Shown here: positions 20,289 through 28,782 of the stretch, one piece after another
Layout: each line of letters starts with the position of its first letter
Numbering within the stretch: the stretch's first letter is position 1
From: Pythium myriotylum
Taxonomy: Eukaryota > Oomycota > Peronosporomycetes > Pythiales > Pythiaceae
Direction: 5' to 3'
Length of the DNA stretch: 64,000 nucleotides
Assembly: GCA_023091665.1 (NCBI GenBank)
Contig: JALJCQ010000017.1
Location: 496,001 to 560,000, forward strand
Program-made: the position numbers and the translations under genes
The notes under the pieces: model-generated
The model's database searches: none
What the model was told of the DNA's origin: nothing
What the model saw: the letters and a program-made list of their open reading frames with translations, nothing else

Positions 20289-20899
20289 TGATGAGCTGAA
20301 GTTGTGCGGCCGAGGCTAATTGGAAAGTGAGTGAATTCGAGACGGTTATTCTAAGCCCTAGAATCCTCTTTCTACGAGTCCTTAGTTCGCCGTCCTTCCG
20401 TGTTGTCGTGGAGAGCCGCTGGAGACGCTGTGCTGGCTCTCCTTCTTGTTCTTGGTCTCTTTGTAGCAGCGCGCCGCTCATCGGCCCCGCTGTTGTTTCT
20501 TGTTGATGATGCATGCAGTGCTGATGATGCTCCTTGCCACTAGCGTAATGTAGATGACGCCACATGGCGTCTGTGTAATGCAGATGATGGCAGACAGCGT
20601 CAGCGTAATATAGATCTTGATATCAATGCACTTGGTCAAGTCGAGAAGACGCTCCTACTCGAGGGCGTCATCGTGACCGCTCAAGATGATGCTGTTGTTC
20701 CTTGAGCGTCAGCCTGATGATGCCCTTGTTCCTTGAGCGTCAACCTGATGATGCCCTTGGTCATGGGCGTCATCGGACACCGTGGATGAATATGCAAACG
20801 TAGATGCGTACACAGATGGGATGATGGTGATCGATCATGTCAGTTCAATCACCAAGATGTGGGTCACACTGTCGCAGATCTCAGCGTGACCTTTCAACA
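20289..20899 (-). repeat. 5' LTR of the Copia element
   Basis: 611 bp, offset exactly 4892 bp from the other LTR at both ends, with two base differences found by eye. It carries the element's promoter by analogy with other LTR elements. Confidence 0.97.
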
Positions 20900-20904
20900 G
20901 TGAC
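20900..20904. repeat. Target-site duplication, right (GTGAC)
   Basis: Matches GTGAC at 15392-15396. Copia integrases typically leave 5-bp duplications. Confidence 0.95.
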
Positions 20905-20972
20905 GGAGGGTTCAAAGACACGGCATGCATGTTCTGATGTGTTGAAGAATTACCATCAGCCCTAGACTCCAT
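20905..20972 (-). pseudogene. 5' end of the gene split by the Copia element
   Basis: ATG at 20972 (a second in-frame ATG at 20930) followed by an open frame to the element edge, in the same phase as the 3' part at 14757-15396 once the element and one target copy are removed. The frame stays open a further 130 bp upstream of the ATG, to a TGA near 21104, so the coding region could start earlier or an upstream exon could exist. Confidence 0.55.
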
Positions 20973-21614
20973 TGTAGTGAGGTCGTTGGGCGAGTGGTCA
21001 GGTTCAATAGTGCACGATAATTCCCGGTATGCTCGCAGTCCATGCGCAGTAATCGCGGGGCTGTTGTCCCTGCTTAGCGACGAGTGTAGGTCTCGACAAC
21101 GTCAAGGCATTTATTCATGTTGTTCACGGCAAAATCACGGCTACAAGGCAACGATGAAGCTCTTCAATCCGGCCAGGATCAACCGGCTTGATGACCATCT
21201 TTTGTATAGATCCCTTCCAGAAATGCTAGCAATTTGTTTCGTAAACAAATCTCAATCATCACCTAAGAAATCATATCCTTTCTATAGAGACGGAAGTAAG
21301 CTTATCTTCAATTTGTGTATCGCATTTGACACATCAAGAGGAACGAACAAAATTTGCGTTGTGCAGTTTGTCTTTGCATCATCTACAGGCAGATAGAACT
21401 CCCTGTTTACGCCGAGCTTCAACGTCGACAGACAACTTCACACTGTGGGCGCTGGTTGACGAAAATGAGCCTCGTTGAATCAGCCAATCCAAAGACGGTA
21501 TCGATTCATAATCATGGAAGGAGACGAGGTTGATGTTGATGATCACTGTAACCAATAGATGGCCTCCTGTTCAGCACCGTCCACTGTCTCTCTATATGGA
21601 CCAAAGTCACGCCA
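20973..21614. other. Intergenic between the split gene and the acetyltransferase
   Basis: The left 130 bp continue the open minus frame of the split gene and may be its 5' UTR or extra coding sequence. The rest shows no gene; it is the divergent promoter region for the two genes. Confidence 0.4.
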
Positions 21615-21632
21615 TTCATTCCCCAATTCTCC
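21615..21632 (+). promoter_or_regulatory. Inr/FPR-like core promoter of the acetyltransferase
   Basis: TTCATTCCCCAATTCTCC, 20-37 bp before the ATG at 21652. It places transcription start downstream of the earlier in-frame ATG at 21559 and so decides the start codon. Confidence 0.5.
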
Positions 21633-21651
21633 AGCTTCACCTTCAGCAGCC

Positions 21652-22218
21652 ATGGCAACCGAGATGCAAAAAATGCTCCGCGGCGAGCTCTATCGCGTCG
21701 ACGACGAAATCATCAGCGAGCTTGTCAAGTCACGTGCGTTGGTCAAGAAGCTCAACGAGACGCCGAGTTACTCGACCGAGGCCACGGCAGTCTACAAGGA
21801 GCTCTTTGGTGCAGTAGGCGATGGCGTGGTCATCGAGCCTCCCTTCCGCTGTGACTACGGCTCTCAGATCTTTCTGGGTGACCGTGTCTTCATGAACTTC
21901 AATTGCGTGGTGCTTGATGTTAATGAAGTCCGCATCGGAGCAAGAACGCTCTTCGGTCCAGGCGTGCAGCTCTACACAGCTACCCACCCGTTGGACCCGA
22001 AAGTTCGCGCAAGCGGTCTTGAGTTCGCCAAGCCAATCACCATCGGAGAAGATGTTTGGGTCGGCGGCAACGCTATCATCCTTCCTGGTGTGACAATTGG
22101 CGACGGAGCTGTGATCGGAGCTGGAAGTGTCGTGACTAAGGACGTGCCACCCATGACCGTGTACGCGGGCAATCCGGCGAAGTTCATCAAGAAGATCGAG
22201 TCGGAGGACAACGCTTAA
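21652..22218 (+). CDS. Maltose/galactoside O-acetyltransferase-like protein (hexapeptide-repeat family)
   Basis: 188 residues from the ATG at 21652, close to the bacterial Maa/LacA/NodL length. The N-terminal [17 protein letters not shown] segment is the Mac domain; a left-handed beta-helix of hexapeptide repeats follows, with the [18 protein letters not shown] and TATHPLDP blocks (catalytic His region) and the C-terminal [19 protein letters not shown] and [12 protein letters not shown] repeats. Family reaction: transfer of acetyl from acetyl-CoA to a sugar hydroxyl, in the cytosol. An in-frame ATG at 21559 would add 31 residues without resemblance to the family, and an Inr-like site lies between the two ATGs. 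The single-exon, bacterial-type sequence suggests transfer from bacteria, but this needs a phylogeny. Confidence 0.9.
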   Translation: MATEMQKMLRGELYRVDDEIISELVKSRALVKKLNETPSYSTEATAVYKELFGAVGDGVVIEPPFRCDYGSQIFLGDRVFMNFNCVVLDVNEVRIGARTLFGPGVQLYTATHPLDPKVRASGLEFAKPITIGEDVWVGGNAIILPGVTIGDGAVIGAGSVVTKDVPPMTVYAGNPAKFIKKIESEDNA

Positions 22219-22692
22219 CCACCAAATCGAGGACTCGAACAGATTGGCTTCTTCAAGTACATTTATCCACAAGCTTCTTAGGCTCGCGTTTGAACGGCCT
22301 CATGTTTTTGCCGTGGACCGGAACGCGATCCTCTGGGTCAACAGATCTGAAAGAATAATAATATCAAATAGAAAAGGCTATTCTTTTTGAACGAATAGAA
22401 TGTACTGTATTAATGCGCTTTGCGGCGCACGTCACAGATTCAATGTAAAGACTTCGCTTCGCACTTGCCGTTCACATGTTTCAACATTGAAAGGCAAACT
22501 CAGACGAGTTCACGGGCTTGACCTATTGTAATAGTTGATAATGATAGAAATTAGCCTGTTATCATGATGGGTTCGGTGGCGAAAATGCATTTTGAATTTT
22601 ATTTGTGAGTTGAGCGGTTCGTTAATATGGTTCCCGATGTAAGCTCCGACGGGAACGAACTGCTTGAAGTTCGAGTTGTCGCCGGGATTTGA
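22219..22692. other. Intergenic, convergent 3' ends
   Basis: AT-richer spacer between the acetyltransferase and the MIF homologue. No gene or notable repeat seen. Confidence 0.5.
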
Positions 22693-23049
22693 TCAGATTG
22701 GCACAACCTTGCCGTTGACCGCCCAGTTGTGCTTCTCGACGTCCTCAACGACGACGAAAACGCGGCTGGGGGCGACACCAAGATGCTTGGTCACAACTCC
22801 AGTGATGTCCGCGAAAATCTTGCCGTTTTTCTCTGGCGAGAAGCTGCCAATGCTGACCACATGCACAAAAGCGGTTGGCTCGGTGGATCCATTATTGAAG
22901 ATGACGTGCTGGTCAAGCTCCAGTTGGGCCATCACAGCCAGCTCAGTGATCTTGAGCGTCGCGGAAGTCGTCGCAGAGATCGCGGCGATTGCACCAGCCT
23001 TGTCGACCGTGGAGCTCGCAACGTTGGATGTGACCTTGACGAACGGCAT
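22693..23049 (-). CDS. Macrophage migration inhibitory factor (MIF)/tautomerase homologue
   Basis: 118 residues, the typical MIF length (about 115-120). The start MPFVKV puts Pro at position 2, which becomes the catalytic N-terminal proline after Met removal. The C-terminal half has the family's PSRVFVVVEDVEKHNWAVNG segment, and SIGSFSPEKNGK aligns with the SIGKIGG region of animal MIF. Family members form trimers with keto-enol (phenylpyruvate/dopachrome) tautomerase activity. In animals they are cytokines, and several parasites secrete homologues without a classical signal peptide; none is visible here either. Role in this organism unknown. Single exon with an Inr/FPR-like start 29-46 bp upstream. 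Confidence 0.88.
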   Translation of the reverse strand: MPFVKVTSNVASSTVDKAGAIAAISATTSATLKITELAVMAQLELDQHVIFNNGSTEPTAFVHVVSIGSFSPEKNGKIFADITGVVTKHLGVAPSRVFVVVEDVEKHNWAVNGKVVPI

Positions 23050-23077
23050 AGCGAGCTGGTTTGAGTTGTCAATGCTT

Positions 23078-23095
23078 GGGAAAGTCGACGAATGA
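23078..23095 (-). promoter_or_regulatory. Inr/FPR-like core promoter of the MIF homologue
   Basis: CTCATTCGTCGACTTTCC on the minus strand, 29-46 bp before the ATG at 23049. Confidence 0.5.
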
Positions 23096-23542
23096 GCACT
23101 TGCGGTGCGAGCCTTGCGGTTGTTGTGGCGAGCATTAATAAACCGTCATTTCCTCCTGATTACTCAGTAGGTCTCGGAGTGAAGGTGCAAGCATTGATCG
23201 TGAGTTGTATTCCTCTGGTTGAAAAGCTGAGAACCAGAAAGATAGATTACGTCCTTCCGTGCGCGTGAGAATTTCAAGCGCAGGGGAGGAAGCAGGTTCC
23301 TGCTGGTGTTGGCTATTCGACTTGTTGACATTTGTGTGCAAACCGTCACTCTGTCCGTGGAAAAGAGTGTTTGTTCGTGTGTTTTCGCGACGTTTTGACT
23401 GATAATCGATTTCGCGGACTCCCCCACGGATGATCGCACCAACACGGTCCCGAAAGCTTCCTTCGGACCTCTCCATGAAGATGCTGTGTACAGCATCGCG
23501 ATAAGGCACGGATCATTTTGTGATTGACTTGAACCGAGCGTC
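23096..23542. other. Divergent promoter region
   Basis: About 450 bp between the MIF homologue (minus) and the leucine-rich gene (plus). Overlapping minus-strand frames here have no recognisable content. Confidence 0.4.
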
Positions 23543-25243
23543 ATGACTACGAAACTGTCCTTTCTCGCTCCATGGCTCACACTGCTGAAGTCGTGCATAT
23601 CCATCTCAAACACCGTCGTCACAGTTCAGGTTTACGACTACCTTCACCCGGTGCCCCGTGACATCTCCCTGGCAACGTTTGAGCAACTTCGTCGACTCCG
23701 AGAAGCTCTCGATCTCTTCTATGTGGCCATCAACACTGCGTCAAGCTCTGATCAGAAGAGACTATTGAAGATGTATCAACTCCCAGAGTCAACACACTCG
23801 ATCTCAGCCATCGCGCTTGCCTTCCAAGCAGGGCCGTGTGGTGACGTACACACTGCTCTCAATCTGCTGCAGGCTTTGCTTGACCCTCTCGACCATATCG
23901 AGCTCTCAGATGCGTTCCAAGCAGCGCATGCTGTCTTGATCGAACGCGCCAATAGGGATGGAGTTCTTCGAAATCTCTGCCCGACATACTCGATTCGCCT
24001 GAAGCCTCCGATTAAAGTTGGATTGAACCCCATATCGATCGCACTTATTACTCCTAGTCGTGCCGACACCATTGCCTACTACACCGATGTGCTCTCCACA
24101 CTGGAAACAGTTTCGCAACGCGAGAGAGAAGTCAACATTGGCACTATCGAACTCGATCTCGGCCATCTTATTACGCCACCCGAAGCACTACAAACTTTGC
24201 GCCAGATCCTTGCCTTGCCGCTTTGCATCACAGCTCTAATGATAAAAGTGGGCGTAGATTGGAGTGACTCAGACCGAGAATGTTTCGTCAAAGCACTCAA
24301 CCAACGGCGAAGTTACAGCGTCAAACTCCTCAAACTCCAAATACTCGATACAAAGTCTGGGGACAACTTCATCGGTGCACTTCCATATATCTCGGTGCTC
24401 AGAGGTATCCAATGCATCGAATTGGATCAAATTTACGAGAGTCTCTTACCCGGTTCGATTTCCGCGCCAGTCCCAAGCTCTGCACACACGAGGGTGTCGA
24501 AGAAGCCCGCTCATCAAGTCGCCACAATCAACGAAGCCAATATCCAGCATACACTTTCCTCAACAAGTCGGCTGTCCCCCTCACGACCGACTTCTCTCAC
24601 TATCAGCCTCTCTGGTCGAAATGTGCGAGCGTTTCTGCGCGAACTACCACATTTGGGTTCGGAATTACGATCTCTCGAGATTTTCGTTAGCGACATCAAC
24701 AACTGCGTTGTCCATGTTGGCTCGATTGCACGTGAATGCCCTCGCTTGCGCTCGTTAAACGTTCACGGCTCAGATGTTGTTGGCGTCGACGACTTGTGTG
24801 ACTGGATTGAACGTGGTGAAGCCGAGATCATGTCGATAATTCCTTATGACGTGGTGGTATACGACCGAGAGCCGCTGAAGTTGCTGGCTCGAAGGCTGAG
24901 CGACCCGCGTTCGGTGTTGGCCAGAAAACTGCAGGTGCTTGAGTTTGTCCAGCGGGAGCCCCTAGCTAGTGATGAAATTACCAATTTCGAGCTGGTGCTG
25001 AAACTCAACAAACGCCTCGAATTGCTCACGTTGGGAGGCGTCGCAGCGTTGACTACAGCGCTACTTCGATTTGACTCCGAGCCGTTGCATTCACTCAAGT
25101 GCGCATTTTTAAGCAGTGTAAGCTCACGGATAGGTTCGAACTCTGCTATGAGCCGACTCGATATGTGGTGCGCGTCTGAGATCATGCAGTTTGCTGGTTT
25201 GTCACGGCACCGACATGTCCGCGTGATATCAACAAACCACTGA
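23543..25243 (+). CDS. Leucine-rich hypothetical protein (LRR/F-box-like oomycete type)
   Basis: 566 residues in one exon from ATG 23543. It is not recognised as a named family. The sequence is leucine-rich with irregular LRR-like repeats in the second half (for example LRSLEIFVSDINNCV and CPRLRSLNVHGSDV), and phrases such as LRRLREALDLFY near the N-terminus. Overall style and size resemble the gene at 40783-42556 and the large oomycete class of LRR/F-box-like proteins, but no F-box is evident. Irregular LRRs usually serve protein binding; no signal peptide or membrane span is clear, although residues 5-20 are hydrophobic. The function is unknown. Confidence 0.6.
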   Translation: MTTKLSFLAPWLTLLKSCISISNTVVTVQVYDYLHPVPRDISLATFEQLRRLREALDLFYVAINTASSSDQKRLLKMYQLPESTHSISAIALAFQAGPCGDVHTALNLLQALLDPLDHIELSDAFQAAHAVLIERANRDGVLRNLCPTYSIRLKPPIKVGLNPISIALITPSRADTIAYYTDVLSTLETVSQREREVNIGTIELDLGHLITPPEALQTLRQILALPLCITALMIKVGVDWSDSDRECFVKALNQRRSYSVKLLKLQILDTKSGDNFIGALPYISVLRGIQCIELDQIYESLLPGSISAPVPSSAHTRVSKKPAHQVATINEANIQHTLSSTSRLSPSRPTSLTISLSGRNVRAFLRELPHLGSELRSLEIFVSDINNCVVHVGSIARECPRLRSLNVHGSDVVGVDDLCDWIERGEAEIMSIIPYDVVVYDREPLKLLARRLSDPRSVLARKLQVLEFVQREPLASDEITNFELVLKLNKRLELLTLGGVAALTTALLRFDSEPLHSLKCAFLSSVSSRIGSNSAMSRLDMWCASEIMQFAGLSRHRHVRVISTNH

Positions 25244-25589
25244 TTCCCGCTCGTCTGTGTATATTGTTTTCAATCGTTGTCACCTCGCAAAAGGGTCAGA
25301 TTGACTCAATATCTTCATGTCAATGCAGGTAAAGCTTCGCGTAGTCTGGCAGAATTTGGAATACCATCGTTACGTCACTCCATGGCTTCGGACTTGAGTA
25401 AATGTTTCACAGTAGTTCACATTAACCAAAGACATCACACCCCAGCGCTTGCGTTCGTCGATGGGATGATAAAGATGAACTCGCCCTTCGGTAGTCCAGC
25501 ATTTCCAGCAACAATGGAGTTACCTCAATGAATGCTCTTGACGGACGACACTGCACGTGGTGTGTTGCGGCCGATCCTGAGGCTGCAAC
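25244..25589. other. Intergenic
   Basis: 3' flank of the leucine-rich gene. No gene recognised; a plus-strand frame from 25532 has low-complexity basic composition and is probably chance. Confidence 0.4.
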
Positions 25590-26200
25590 TACACCCGCCT
25601 AACCGCAAAAGTTCCTTTTCCTCTGTTGACTGCCTCAGCCGCGCGAGCACATCGTCGACCCTCAGGCCGTGTCGTCTCAACTCGCATAGTCATGCGATCC
25701 AGCAGCTCCCACGCATTGTCGGGTACCTGAGGTGCCGAACAGCGCGTCGATCGACCGATCCGTCAGGGCCCCGCAGATACACACGCCGAGCTAGAACTGG
25801 TCCGTCATATTCAGCGTTGCGTCGTAAGACGAGAGCTGCCAGTGAAGCTGTTGAGAGGCTTCTTCGTTCGCCTCTGCAGTGTCAGTATCCAACCAACGTC
25901 TCCGTCGACGAGTCACGGTACAGTATTCGCTGGGTACGTGGAGGATGTCGTGGTACGGTACAGTACTTCGAAGTAGACACCAAGCAGCCCGTGCGCATCT
26001 CTGTGACGAAGCGTTTCTCAGAGGTCATGGAACAGCAAGCCCAGCGCGGCACGGTCTGGTTGGTGACTGACGACCTCGATTGTGTGCACGGCGACAGCGT
26101 AGCACAAGCCCCGAAGCCGCGATAGAAGTTCCCCGAGACACACAGTCGGCTCGAACGAACGCGAGTCCAGCGCGACGTGCTCGCGCGGGAAGATCGCCAT
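25590..26200 (-). pseudogene. Decayed unidentified protein-coding gene
   Basis: Several minus-strand stretches look like real protein but lie in different frames or are separated by stops. The first is a 60-residue block starting MAIFPREHVALDSRS at 26200 and ending with a stop at 26018. The others are an acidic block including EANEEASQQLHWQLSSYD near 25880-25795, a block including GALTDRSIDALFGTSG near 25790-25740, and an amphipathic block including VDDVLARLRQSTEEKELL near 25680-25600. Short introns explain some but not obviously all of the breaks. I do not recognise the family. It is most likely a degraded gene; a badly spliced intact gene is the alternative. Confidence 0.35.
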
Positions 26201-26574
26201 GGTAGCACAAGTCGCAGAAGCCGAATCTGGGAAGAAGCTACCATTTTACTGGCCCGGTGATTTCCCTCAAGAGGGAAGCTTCCATGGGATCGGAACCTTG
26301 CAAGGCTGGGATTTTTTTTTTTTCTCACGGAAGCCTCAAGCTCCACGAGCCCTGGCTCCATGGAGCTGGGGTACGCCAGCTCGGTTCGCCCATCGGTTCT
26401 TTGTACCTGGATGAGATCCGTTCGAAAGGTACATGAAACATCGAGACAGTTCGACTGGATGGAATCTTGGCGCTATAAACACGGCGAGTGTGGTGGCGTC
26501 GGGTCTCTTGCAGGCCTTGACACGGACGCGTTCGTCTTCAGTTGCTGAAATCCCGTGAACACCTGAGACCGACG
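26201..26574. other. Intergenic, 5' side of a pseudokinase gene
   Basis: Holds a T13 run near 26312-26324 and presumably the promoter of the gene starting at 26575. No gene seen. Confidence 0.4.
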
Positions 26575-27933
26575 ATGGACCTTCGCACTGTGCTCAAGAC
26601 GCGTCTCCAGCTCGTGCAAGACTTGTGTGAATGGAGTGAATTAACGACTCCCCTCGATCTCCTCAACAGACTGGAACGCCTCCTCGACCGACTATCTTTA
26701 TCCACATCCAGCCAGGTTCTCGCAACGACCAGTGGGGCAGTGGCTGCGATCGAGTATCACCTCGCGCAGTTCCGTGACGCGAGTCTCGTCGAGCAACTGC
26801 TGACCCACGCGTCGTTCTGGGCAGCGATGCGATCGATTGGGGAAGATATCGATGGCTTGCACGAGGCACTCGGTCTGGACCCGTTTGAGTGGGAAGACAC
26901 GTGGGAGAATGACCGACGCAGCGCGTTGGAGAGACTGGAAGAGCAGCTGAAAGACGAGAGTGCATTGCGAGAGGACGTCCAGGGCACCGAGAAGGCGCGA
27001 GACGTAAGGATGCTTCTAAGTGCTGAGCAAGCCAACGTCAAAGCGAGCCGGTCGACGCTTCGGAAGGAGTCTCAGCTCGCTATCGAGAATGCAGATGAGA
27101 TCCTGAGTCGTCTGTACTGGACTGCTGACTTTGCTGTTCCGCTGTGGCTTGTGTCGCCAGCTGATGTCGTGATGGAAACGCGTCCGATCCACACGTGCTC
27201 GAGCGGTCTCATCTATCGCGCGCAAATGCACGATGAGACGCCCGTCGTCGTCAAAGTGCTGGATGCTGAATTCAAAAAGAACGATAGGCTTGCGAATACT
27301 GACGCCAAGAAGTCTGTGCTTGTGCAAGTGAATCTCTTGCGGAGGCTTCGCCATCGGAACGTCGTCCGATTCATCGGCGCCTGCCACGTATCCGCGCGTC
27401 CGTTCATCGTCAGCGAACGAGCTGCGATGGGGACCATGGCACAATATCTTGAGGCCACCAAGCCCGACAAGAAGAAGATCTGGCGACTCTTCTGCGAAGC
27501 TGCGAGGGGTCTGAAGTATCTTCATGACTGGGGCTTTGTGTGCGGTGACCTGACACTCGACAAGCTTCTCATTGGTGCTGATGGCCATGTGCGGGTATCC
27601 AACTTTGGGTTGCAGCGGTTGCCGGTCAACACAAAATCAAATAGCCCGATAGGAGCTTGCTTTATGGCCTCCGGGTGTGTTGACGACGTTTTGACTCCAT
27701 CATCCGACGTGTATTCATTGGGGATATTGCTGATTGAGGCTCTGAGTGGAGGTTCTCACAGCACAGATGCAGATTTGAGTTCAGGCAAGCGAAATATGGG
27801 GAGCTCCAAGCGGCCGGTCGAGTTATCTGAGAGCGAGTGGCGTCTGGTGGAGACTATGACGGCAGGTGACCCGTCGGAACGAGCCAGGCTCGGTGAGGTT
27901 ATCGAAGAACTGATAGCGTTGACGGCTAACTGA
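26575..27933 (+). CDS. TKL-type pseudokinase
   Basis: 452 residues from the ATG at 26575. The N-terminal 190 residues are helical and charged, possibly coiled coil, with no named domain. A protein-kinase-like domain follows (about residues 190-450): VVVKVL keeps the beta-3 lysine, RRLRHRNVVRFIGACH is the typical TKL alphaC/beta-4 region, and SDVYSLGILLIEAL is the alphaF Asp region. The catalytic loop reads CGDLTLDKLLI, without Arg of HRD and without the metal-binding Asn, and DFG is replaced by NFG. Catalysis is therefore unlikely (family rule); a scaffold or allosteric role is inferred. It is the first of three pseudokinase genes within 6 kb; the other two have different changes and share a zinc ribbon that this one lacks. 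Confidence 0.82.
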   Translation: MDLRTVLKTRLQLVQDLCEWSELTTPLDLLNRLERLLDRLSLSTSSQVLATTSGAVAAIEYHLAQFRDASLVEQLLTHASFWAAMRSIGEDIDGLHEALGLDPFEWEDTWENDRRSALERLEEQLKDESALREDVQGTEKARDVRMLLSAEQANVKASRSTLRKESQLAIENADEILSRLYWTADFAVPLWLVSPADVVMETRPIHTCSSGLIYRAQMHDETPVVVKVLDAEFKKNDRLANTDAKKSVLVQVNLLRRLRHRNVVRFIGACHVSARPFIVSERAAMGTMAQYLEATKPDKKKIWRLFCEAARGLKYLHDWGFVCGDLTLDKLLIGADGHVRVSNFGLQRLPVNTKSNSPIGACFMASGCVDDVLTPSSDVYSLGILLIEALSGGSHSTDADLSSGKRNMGSSKRPVELSESEWRLVETMTAGDPSERARLGEVIEELIALTAN

Positions 27934-28314
27934 GGGCAAAAGCTGACACCAGAAATTAGCGATGTCGGCGATGGGGTCTACTAAATAAGCCTTCCTTATG
28001 GTATTTGCTCGTACGGAAAACCCATGTTCGAGTATGCCTTTGCAATATGTAAATTGCAGTGCTTTTCCGCTTTTCCAACAGCAAATGCACTCCTCCGTAC
28101 GGAATCCAGATGCAGACCACAACCAAATAGCACACATACACAGGCACCCCATTACTACTAAACAGACTTCTTCGTCTGTAGGGTTTGCTCCGAACCAGAG
28201 AGCCACCGCAGAGCCGATTGTAGTGACTGCAATAGCAAAAACTCGCAATGTGTTGATCCACTTCCTACAGTCTGAATGAGTTTGTTCTGTCAAGAACAAT
28301 CACCAACACACAAG
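27934..28314. other. Spacer downstream of a pseudokinase
   Basis: A minus-strand frame here has two hydrophobic stretches (near 28200-28260) but overlaps the kinase gene and lacks family features. Not called as a gene. Confidence 0.35.
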
Positions 28315-28523
28315 CTAACGCTTATACTGGAAAACTTCCTTCGGGTCCTCCGGCAACTCCACGAGCACATGGATATCTTCTTCAGCTGGCTTCCAGTTCT
28401 TGGCATCATGTTGGGCTTCTTCTCCTTAACCTGTTTCTTGAAATGACCGATCGTTTGCGTGACGTCAATGTCCACAGGAAAGACACTTCCCGGCCCAACT
28501 ACAACGCAGAAGATGGTGACCAT
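28315..28523 (-). pseudogene. Truncated and frameshifted Crinkler (CRN) N-terminal module
   Basis: The ATG at 28523 begins MVTIFCVVVG, followed by FPVDIDVTQTIGHFKKQVKEKK, the hallmark start of the CRN N-terminal (ubiquitin-like, LFLAK) translocation domain. Near 28410 the frame shifts. The remaining codons in the new frame read NWKPAEEDIHVLVELPED to a stop at 28315, which resembles the end of the CRN header. The central LQLFLAK part is missing and no C-terminal effector domain follows. CRN proteins are oomycete effectors that act inside host cells. This copy is a broken N-terminal remnant and unlikely to function as an effector. Confidence 0.65.
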
Positions 28524-28782
28524 GTTGCTTCAAACGAAAAGTTTGACAAAGAGAAAAAAACAATAACAATTCATTTTGCAATCCACTCCAGCCTCACCTA
28601 ATGGAGATAACGGTGATGCCATGAGAAATGCAGTGAATTACTGAAGATTCTTCACTGACGAGAAAAACGATGAATTGGTTACTCGGTTGGGCCAGCTGTG
28701 GTGCAGCTAAGCATTCTCAAGCAGAGAGCAACACACAATCGATACAAACCATGAATCGAAGGCTGTTTCTCTCGCAGTTTCT

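Larger units (their letters stand above)
15397..20899 (-). mobile_element. Full-length Ty1/copia LTR retrotransposon
   Basis: A 5503-bp element in minus orientation. It has two 611-bp LTRs beginning TG and ending CA, a 5-bp target duplication, a primer-binding site, a polypurine tract and an internal region in the Copia order: Gag with CCHC zinc knuckle, protease (LLDSGASSHM), integrase (H-H-C-C plus D-D-E, with the HTDLMGPM strand), reverse transcriptase (YVDDML) and RNase H (AEAEYMAL, EDNQGA). I found only two base differences between the LTRs, so insertion was recent. The coding region is nevertheless broken by one amber codon and two frame changes, so this copy is probably not autonomous. 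Integration was into the 5' coding part of a small gene. Confidence 0.97.

Noticed and set aside
25532..26125. Plus-strand frame of 197 codons
   Set aside because: Basic low-complexity composition, no family features; it overlaps better protein-like stretches on the minus strand.
27823..28299. Minus-strand frame of 158 codons with two hydrophobic stretches downstream of the CRN remnant
   Set aside because: Overlaps the end of the pseudokinase gene and matches no CRN C-terminal domain I recognise. Kept only as a note.
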